Positions 58,318-64,000 of a stretch of DNA of 64,000 nucleotides are shown piece by piece. The translations under genes were made by a program, and so were the position numbers. Within the stretch, counting starts at the first letter, position 1, and the number at the start of each line of letters is the position of its first letter. Origin of the DNA: Leptidea sinapis (taxonomy: Eukaryota > Arthropoda > Insecta > Lepidoptera > Pieridae); the NCBI RefSeq assembly GCF_905404315.1, contig NC_066309.1, positions 2,542,001 to 2,606,000 on the forward strand, in the 5' to 3' direction. Under the pieces are notes generated by a model. It saw only the letters and a program-made list of their open reading frames with translations, was not told the origin of the DNA and searched no databases.

Positions 58318-58510
58318 TATACAGGGTGTCCCAAAGTTATGAGACATGAAGGGAAAGTACCTTAAATATCGTAGATAGGCTATTTTACTGAAAGAAGACT
58401 TTATGCTATTTTCAAAAGTTAGTATTTCTGCATTCAAAGATTTTCAAAAAATTACTTGCCTCGTCTGGGAATCGAACCGACTTAAATGTAAAAAAAAAAC
58501 ACCCCTACTC
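58318..58510. repeat. possible transposon end
   Basis: Begins acagggtgtcccaaagttat, a word typical of arthropod transposon or terminal-repeat edges. It ends near cgtctgggaatcgaaccgac, a tRNA-like or primer-site-like motif. No second end was found. Confidence 0.3.
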
Positions 58511-59251
58511 TTATGATGCCAATCGAAACAATGGCCAAGAACTAATAACTCTTCTTAAGTAACATAGTATATCTCGTTTATTTCTTCTATGTCTAACAAC
58601 ATTCAGTCTCTCTGTCCGGTTGGTAACATATATGTTTTAAAAGAAAGTAGTGATTGCTTTGCTCGTATTGTCGTGAAACAAAGAACTTTGCCCAACCCAA
58701 AAGTTTCGGGGCTTCTATAATATACAAATTTATAATTTATTCTCAACATCCTCGATCGTGATAAGTGAAAATATATCTTCAAATCATACACACCACATTT
58801 GTGGACACTAAGTCATAACTTGCTGCAAATTACCGAAGCTGCAACTGTTATACCTCTGGAAAAACTAGTTCAATTTGATAAAGTCCTGAAGCCAGATACC
58901 CCAAATACACACAGAAGGCGGCACAATACAAGTAACAGTAGCATAACTCAGCGGTCTCCTTGATATTTATACCTACGTCTGGGCGAGGAGCGCTAGGGTT
59001 GTTACATAAAAAAGATTGATGGCATTCAATAGTTTTATCTTCCCAAGATTGCTTAACGGCCTTGTAAATCGTCTGTATGTATGTGTGCGTTCGTCGATTT
59101 GGGAAATTGACAAGCAACTATTTTGAAATTAGCCATTTAGATTTTTTATTGTTTTTTGATTTACAAACACACGCAGAACAGTAGCGTACAATACACACTC
59201 TGTCAAATTTTCAATATTTTAGCTATTGGTGCTAATGAAATACAGACATAT
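58511..59251. other. unclassified, 89-codon frame 58848-59117 (minus)
   Basis: The minus frame carries TIECHQSFLCNNPSAPRPDV then GINIKETAELCYCYLYCAAF. It has an unusually mixed composition for this AT-rich DNA but matches no family I know. Possible exon or repeat, not called. Confidence 0.3.
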
Positions 59252-59412
59252 CTTGTGGGGGGCCTAGCAACACTGCGTCTTTCGGTACGAGGTCGCCATT
59301 CGAGGACTTTATTGCCCCAACAGCCATCTGTCCGTCGAGCTATGTGCCATGCCCACTGCCACTTCGGTTTCTCAATCAACTGGGCTATGTCGGTAACTTT
59401 CGTTCTCCTATT
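59252..59412 (-). mobile_element. RTE-like LINE fragment
   Basis: The plus strand shows ggcctagcaacactgcgtct, gtcgccattcgaggacttta and atgcccactgccacttcggt, the reverse of the RTE WQWAGH...VLEWRPR..RSVGR coding region seen at 45100. Truncated at both ends. Confidence 0.8.
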
Positions 59413-59614
59413 TATTCAATGATTTATAAATAAAACCTTATTATTATACCCTGTGCTTAAAATTTCAACATCTATTTGTTTTTAAATAGAGTAAGAATAT
59501 TTTTTCCTTTTTTATGTTAAAAAGTGACAACAGAGGCAAGAGGTTAATCTTATTTATATATTTATTGTTGGGAAACAAACAGTATTTAAAACACTTACAG
59601 AAAAATACATAAAA
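59413..59614. other. no feature recognised
   Basis: AT-rich spacer. Confidence 0.4.
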
Positions 59615-59715
59615 TATTTTCAAGCAACGTCTGCTTGAAAACCGTACTATAGAAAGAAAACCATACATCCAGATGATGGCGATGATATTCTAATTCAAAT
59701 TCAAATATATTTATT
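59615..59715 (-). mobile_element. LINE-A, downstream half of a split copy
   Basis: On the minus strand it reads through catctggatgtatggttttc, the LINE-A HHLDVW block, and on towards the next block. It is separated by 597 bp of LINE-B from its upstream half at 60313-60415. Confidence 0.75.
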
Positions 59716-60312
59716 CTAAGCATGATGTGACATCACTTATCGAAAGTCAAAAACTAGCACCCATTCTAAAACGAATGCCTCAGACCTGAGAAGAATGGGC
59801 AACTAAATCAGCGGGCTTTTTTTTATCAAAAAAATATGTTTACAAAAATATATTTTACAATTAAATTTATTATTCAATAGCCTGAGGGCGGTCGCTCCAT
59901 TCCCAATCTGTGGTATCATTAAGAAAGTCATTTATGTTATACTAACCTTTACCAAACAAAAGAATTTAAACAATTCTTTTGAATAACGTAATACCTTTGT
60001 TTTGAACATTTTCTGGGATCTTGTTGTAAAAGCATATAAATCGCCTACAAAAGACTTACTAACTCGACTTAGCCGAGTGGTAGGCATTATAAGTTTATGT
60101 CTGTTCCTGGTGTTAACATTATGATTGTGGCAGTTTCTAGCAAACCGACTTATGTGCCTATGTACTTATATAACATTATCAAGAATATATTGAGAAGCAT
60201 CATTCAAGATGTTAATTTCTTTAAATTTTGCTCTCAATGATTCTTTAGGACCTAGGTTATAAATAGCGCGAATAACCCTCTTCTGCAGCACAAAAAAGTT
60301 GTCTCTTCGGAA
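59716..60312 (-). mobile_element. LINE-B insertion inside LINE-A, 5'-truncated
   Basis: The minus strand starts FRRDNFFVLQKRVIRAIYNL, then GPKESLRAKFKEINILNDAS, QYILDNVI and, with shifts, VNTRNRHKLIMPTTRLSRVS, KSFVGDLYAF and NDFLNDTTDWEWSDRPQAIE. The UTR ends attcaaattcaaat. It covers the last ~170 residues of LINE-B. A few frameshifts make it inactive. Confidence 0.85.
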
Positions 60313-60415
60313 CACGTGATAGATTCGGTAGAAGACACACAATGAAACGACGTCTCTACGCAACGCCAGCTGATTGAGCCGTTCACAGAGCACTGGATCC
60401 CCCACAATTCAAGCA
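60313..60415 (-). mobile_element. LINE-A, upstream half of a split copy
   Basis: The minus strand encodes DPVLCERLNQLALRRDVVSL then CVFYRIYH, LINE-A sequence directly fused to LINE-B coding. The 79-codon open frame at 60405-60166 therefore spans two different elements. Confidence 0.85.
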
Positions 60416-60716
60416 GCCACTCCACAATTCACTGTTAAGATTTGCCCTTACACCCAATACTATTTGCGTAAACAAAAATGGAAAACTTTACTCAAGATTA
60501 CATGGCAACTTAAAAGTGGTTGTACTTGAAAACATAATTTTAATTTGACTTTAATAAACAAGCATACTTAACAGGATTATGAGTCGTAACTGACACTCTA
60601 TATCTTAATAAACTTTATTATTGTATTTTGCCGGCGTAGGTGTGATTCCAAGTAAGAGATCGTTCCGGCGTGCAATCAGATCACTCTCAAGGCCGACTAA
60701 CACCAACTTATTGTAA
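60416..60716. other. no feature recognised
   Basis: Nothing supported. Confidence 0.4.
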
Positions 60717-60923
60717 TCTATATATATAATGAAAGTGGTCTTGGTTTGAGGCTCTTTCACGCCTAAACCACTGATCGTATCGACATGAAACTACCACCAT
60801 TCGATGCGAAATTTATCCTAGATGGTTTATGGCTACTTATATTTTCATAGTATTTTTAAAAAGATGATTAAATTTTAATTTAATTTTTAAAATTCGCCCA
60901 TAAAAGCGGACGCGAACGGTTAG
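60717..60923 (+). mobile_element. Helitron-like element, tandem copy 1
   Basis: Starts TCtatatatataatgaaagt after an A. Contains tgatcgtatcgacatgaaac and taccaccattcgatgcgaaa, and ends acgcgaacggTTAG before T, a CTRR-like end. Confidence 0.75.
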
Positions 60924-61136
60924 TGTACATTTATATAAAGAAAATGGTCTTTGTTTGAGGCTCAATCACTCCTAAACCAATGATCGTATCGACATGAAAC
61001 TACCACCATTTGATGCAAAATTTATCCTAGATGTTTTATGGCTACTTATAGTTCGAATTCCAACGTTCCATCATTAATTTATTTCCTTTTTATCCAGCCA
61101 TTACATTCGAACAGCGAAGCGGGTGGAAACGGCTAG
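60924..61136 (+). mobile_element. Helitron-like element, tandem copy 2
   Basis: Head-to-tail repeat of the preceding element (tgatcgtatcgacatgaaac, taccaccatttgatgcaaaa). The end region agcgaagcgggtggaaacgg is followed by CTAG and then T. It has its own middle sequence, so the pair is not a simple recent duplication. Confidence 0.78.
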
Positions 61137-61909
61137 TATCTATACATAATTGTCAAATCTCACTCCCCGTGTAGATATCGGAATCATAAGTACGCGTGGC
61201 TGTCCAGTAGGGACTCAAGAGTGCTCACGAACGAGCATTGACGCACGCGGGTATATAAGTATTATACCTATGAATATGATAGAAAAAACTGAGCTATTAT
61301 TAAAAGAAGTCTGTTGAGTAGGTTTCGATTGGCGGTACCAAAGCGTAATGCTAGGTCACATGTTATCAAAAAACTAACGTTCAGGCCTAGATTAACTAGA
61401 TCGAGGCAGATCCGCCCCTTTGTGTAGAATAGTTGTCACCTTCAACAACTTGGTTAAAAGAGCTGGTATAGATATTTTTCAGCACTCTGCCCCATGTTTT
61501 AAAAAAGAAGTCAAAAAAATTATGAAAGCACTGCAAGATGGTTAGTCATTGTTCGTAGTTATTGTTTCATTCTTTAGTTTTTCTTGGTTATTAAGTAAGA
61601 ACATAGTTATTTTTTATCAGCCTATTGCTTGTGGCTTAAATTCGTTAAATTTTTTCAAAAATTGTTTTCAAAAGTTTTAGCTTAACAAAGGATGTATATA
61701 ATACTATTAAGCATGTCGAGTTAGCCTGTAAGTGGAGTATACAACATTATAAAAGAATTTTTAAATGTATCTATAGATTAAGATAGTTGTATGCACGTTG
61801 GCTTCCTAATAAAAAAATAAATAAATAAAAGATGACCTTATAGGTAGGTACAGTTTTCAGACAACCCTACGTCGTCAGAAGAGGTAGGATTTACGCTATA
61901 GAATAAGAA
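61137..61909. other. mostly unclassified, possible LINE tail at 61600-61830
   Basis: Near 61790-61830, gcacgttggcttcctaataa followed by aaaataaataaataaaag resembles a plus-strand LINE 3' end. The remainder is unrecognised. Confidence 0.35.
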
Positions 61910-61965
61910 GCAATTTCTAGGTGATTAAAAATGTAGTTAAATTTCGCTGTGCGATCTGAATTACA
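61910..61965 (+). repeat. 56-bp direct repeat, left copy
   Basis: Starts gcaatttctag and ends gcgatctgaattaca. It matches 62950-63005 at 48 of 56 positions by my hand alignment. It ends at the start of the SAF. Confidence 0.8.
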
Positions 61966-62270
61966 GTGGGAGGCTCCTTTGCACAGGATCCCGGATTATG
62001 GGTACCACAACGACGCCTATTTCTGCCGTGAAGCAGTAATGTATAAGCATTATTGTGTTTCGGTCTGATGGGCGCCGTAGCTAGTGAAATTAATGGGCAA
62101 ATGAGACTTAACATCTTATGTCTCAAAGTGACGAGCGCAATTGTAGTGACGCTCAGACTTTTTGGGTTTTTCAATAATCCTGAGCGGTACTGCATTATAA
62201 TTGGCAGGGTGTATCAATTACCATAAGCACAACGTCCTGCTCGTCTCGTCCCTTATTTAAAAAAAAAAAG
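61963..62270 (+). mobile_element. SAF retroposon, copy 17
   Basis: Near-complete short form, acagtgggaggctcctttgc to tctcgtcccttatt plus A11. It has lost a few bases around gccggctagattatggg. The hairpin arms gtgacgctcag / ctgagcggtac are slightly diverged. Confidence 0.9.
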
Positions 62271-62460
62271 ATATCGGAACTAAACGAATCGAAATAGAAG
62301 AAACTGAACAATTTTTGGTACGAAGTTTCTTACGGCAGGCTTGGAGGGGATAGGGATTTTGCTGCGGGACCGAACTGAAAAAAATGTGATAGTAAAACCG
62401 TAAGAAAAAGTCCGTGGAATAAAACCGTTAAATGAGACGTGCGCAGGCGCGACAGTCGTA

Positions 62461-62949
62461 TACAAAGCCCTGTGCTTCCCCGGGGCGTAAAATGAATAGG
62501 GTAGTCCCAGGCCCTAGGGTGTCGTAAGAGGCGACTACGGGCTTATTGAAAGTGGGAGAGTCACGCTACCGTATTTTGACGTCAGCACAAACGGGCCAGA
62601 CTCGTCCGGGTTACTTACCACACTCGCACAGAATACCGGCGTGAAGTAACGGCCTAGTGCCGCTATTTTTCGCTGGCTCCGCGTAGATTTAGTGGACCGC
62701 ATCCGTCTACAGGTCCCATAGTGGTAACGCAGAAACCGATCATCTCATGGGCTGCGTTCAAACGGCAATTGACGATGTGCTTGCACAGATCCCCTCCGCT
62801 GAAATCGTAGTCTTGGGTGATTTAGTAGTCCGACCATTGCCTGGTCAGGAGTGTAGTGCCCATCCGACGCCAACGTCGCAGACCACCAGCGACCCGCCGC
62901 GTTTGGCACTACAAGTCAGCAGATTGGGATAGGTTGACGTTGAAGATAT
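62461..62949 (+). mobile_element. LINE leader and endonuclease-domain relic
   Basis: The leader ctgtgcttccccggggcgta, through ggtgtcgtaagaggcgacta to agtgggag, matches the 5' extension of long SAFs. It is followed by coding-like GC-rich sequence. The frame at 62747-62932 contains MGCVQTAIDDVLAQIPSAEI then VVLGDL, matching the AeivvLGDfN core of apurinic-type endonuclease domains in Jockey/R1-like LINEs, with the FN residues lost. It stops being LINE-like at the right-hand direct repeat. Most of the element is missing. Confidence 0.7.
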
Positions 62950-63005
62950 GCAATTTCTAGATGACTAATAATGTAGGTAAATAGTGCTGTGCGATCTAAA
63001 TTACA
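62950..63005 (+). repeat. 56-bp direct repeat, right copy
   Basis: Partner of 61910-61965 (gcaatttctag ... gcgatctaaattaca). Unique sequence follows. Confidence 0.8.
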
Positions 63006-63437
63006 CCTTATTGTGTCGACGCAAGAGTCCCTATTTCTTTAATTGATTTTGCGGAGTGAGCCTTCTGTACTTGTACTATTACATATTCTTTGTTATTGTG
63101 AATATTTATGGAATAATAACTAATAACCGACCACAATCACTCATTGTTCCACTCGTAGATTATTCAATTTGTTTCTATACCTCAAAATCAATCCTGCGCT
63201 AAGATTTCGGCTGTTTTATTGATTTTATACTGTTGAGTGTCAATTGTTTCGCATTGCTTTGATTGAGTAAGAATTATTTTCATTGCTATAGGTATAGAAG
63301 ACCGCTCTGTTGAAATATAGGATATTACTTTATGATAAATGTATACCGTGGTTTTACCCGCATTATTTTCGTCATTAAATACTTATACTGTGTTAAAATA
63401 AACGGGAAGTAAAGTTATTCCAAATTTAAAACATTTT
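63006..63437. other. no feature recognised
   Basis: Nothing supported. Confidence 0.4.
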
Positions 63438-63674
63438 CGGCCTAACAAATAAACTTGGTGTAACGTTATAACTGATGATAAACAAAGAAAATGCAAAATG
63501 TTTACAATATCGTTGACAACACTATCAATACAATGATAATTCTGAAGTTTTCCGAACAACAAGCTGCCTTGCAATTAAACGCGGGAAACGTAATAAGTTC
63601 GAAAAAACCATTCGTAAGCAAAATGTCTATTTATAAACATTTTTACATTTATACCTATTTTATTTGTAAGGCCG
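63438..63674. mobile_element. MITE with inverted CGGCCTTACAAATAAA-type ends
   Basis: A 237-bp element. It starts cggcctaacaaataaacttg and ends attttatttgtaaggccg, an inverted repeat of about 16 bp with one mismatch. Its left end recurs, truncated, in every array unit (40138). The 93-codon frame over it is spurious. Confidence 0.78.
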
Positions 63675-63804
63675 TTTGTCTATATCTTGCCTTTGTCACT
63701 ACAGAATTACATTACAGGGAGAGACAGTTATTGTTTATATCAGGCTCACGGACTAGAAATAAGTACAATTAATACTACAACTATTTATAGCTTTCAATTT
63801 TTGT
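63675..63804. other. no feature recognised
   Basis: Short AT-rich spacer. Confidence 0.4.
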
Positions 63805-63945
63805 TGAAATGAAATGAAATGATATATATCTTTATTGCACACCACAAAATAATGAAACATAACAAAAATCGAGACTACAAAAAGCAATAGGCGGCCTTAT
63901 CGCTTAAGGGCGACCTGTAATGAATCAGTTATAGTTGAAAAGATT
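63805..63945 (-). mobile_element. LINE 3' UTR with (TTTCA)n tail
   Basis: The minus strand reads ggtcgcccttaagcgataag, gccgcctattgctttttgta and gtggtgtgcaataaagatat, ending in tandem tttca/atttc units. aataaa sits just before the tail. This UTR class is familiar from lepidopteran LINEs. Coding sequence is absent. Confidence 0.72.
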
Positions 63946-64000
63946 GCAGAAGGTGGTGTTATCGATATGCATATAATTTAAACATACAGTAAATAATTCC

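Overview
This is eukaryotic DNA that is AT-rich, intron-poor in signal and dominated by transposable elements. The mix points to a moth or butterfly (Lepidoptera). It contains short 5'-truncated Jockey/CR1-like and RTE-like LINE tails, tRNA-headed SINEs, many small Helitron-like elements with TC...CTAG ends, and MITEs with Harbinger, hAT and mariner signatures. I know these repeat words from lepidopteran genomes, but no search was run, so the assignment rests on recognition only. I found no convincing host gene, rRNA or functional tRNA. Almost every open frame over 60 codons that I examined is a repeat or lies in AT-rich sequence with no recognisable protein.

Family names used below are mine. 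SAF is the dominant short element, with about 20 clear copies. It is roughly 300 bp, starts at accagtgggaggctcc and ends in cttatt-tcataaaa. A longer form of about 370-390 bp has a 5' extension that starts near ctgtgcttt-ccccgggg. LINE-A is a Jockey-like non-LTR element known here from its C-terminus (core SLCVFYRIYHGE) and a tail ending ttccataaaa. LINE-B is a Jockey-like element with core FVLQKRAIRAIYNLGP. LINE-C is Jockey-like and ends AEYLNDRTAWD with a (ttttatgcc)n tail. LINE-D, LINE-E and LINE-F are other LINE ends. RTE denotes RTE-like C-termini. H1 is a composite Helitron-like repeat. REP-1 and REP-2 are unclassified repeat pairs.

Layout. 1-20 kb: scattered SAF copies, LINE-C and LINE-A tails, an RTE end, a Harbinger MITE and a second MITE. 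20-33 kb: LINE-D, LINE-E and LINE-B remnants, a mariner-type MITE, two Helitrons, a SINE, microsatellites, a hAT MITE and a zinc-knuckle LINE end. 33-40 kb: a perfect 33-bp palindrome, a mariner transposase relic and three SAF copies in a row. 40.1-44.7 kb: a tandem array of an 1818-bp unit (2.56 copies), each unit carrying a SAF, a MITE and, in the two full units, H1. 45-50 kb: an RTE end, a second H1 locus split by a LINE-A with a 54-bp target duplication, and a Helitron. 50-64 kb: SINEs, SAFs, Helitrons, two nested LINE insertions, and a 984-bp SAF plus LINE 5'-end block between 56-bp direct repeats.

The most interesting pattern is the SAF system. Its 3' tail resembles that of LINE-A. The 5' extension of its long form matches the leader of an endonuclease-encoding LINE fragment at 62.46 kb. 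It also carries a hairpin whose arms show paired substitutions. Together this looks like a non-autonomous retroposon assembled from LINE ends and mobilised by LINE machinery. That is inference and can be tested.
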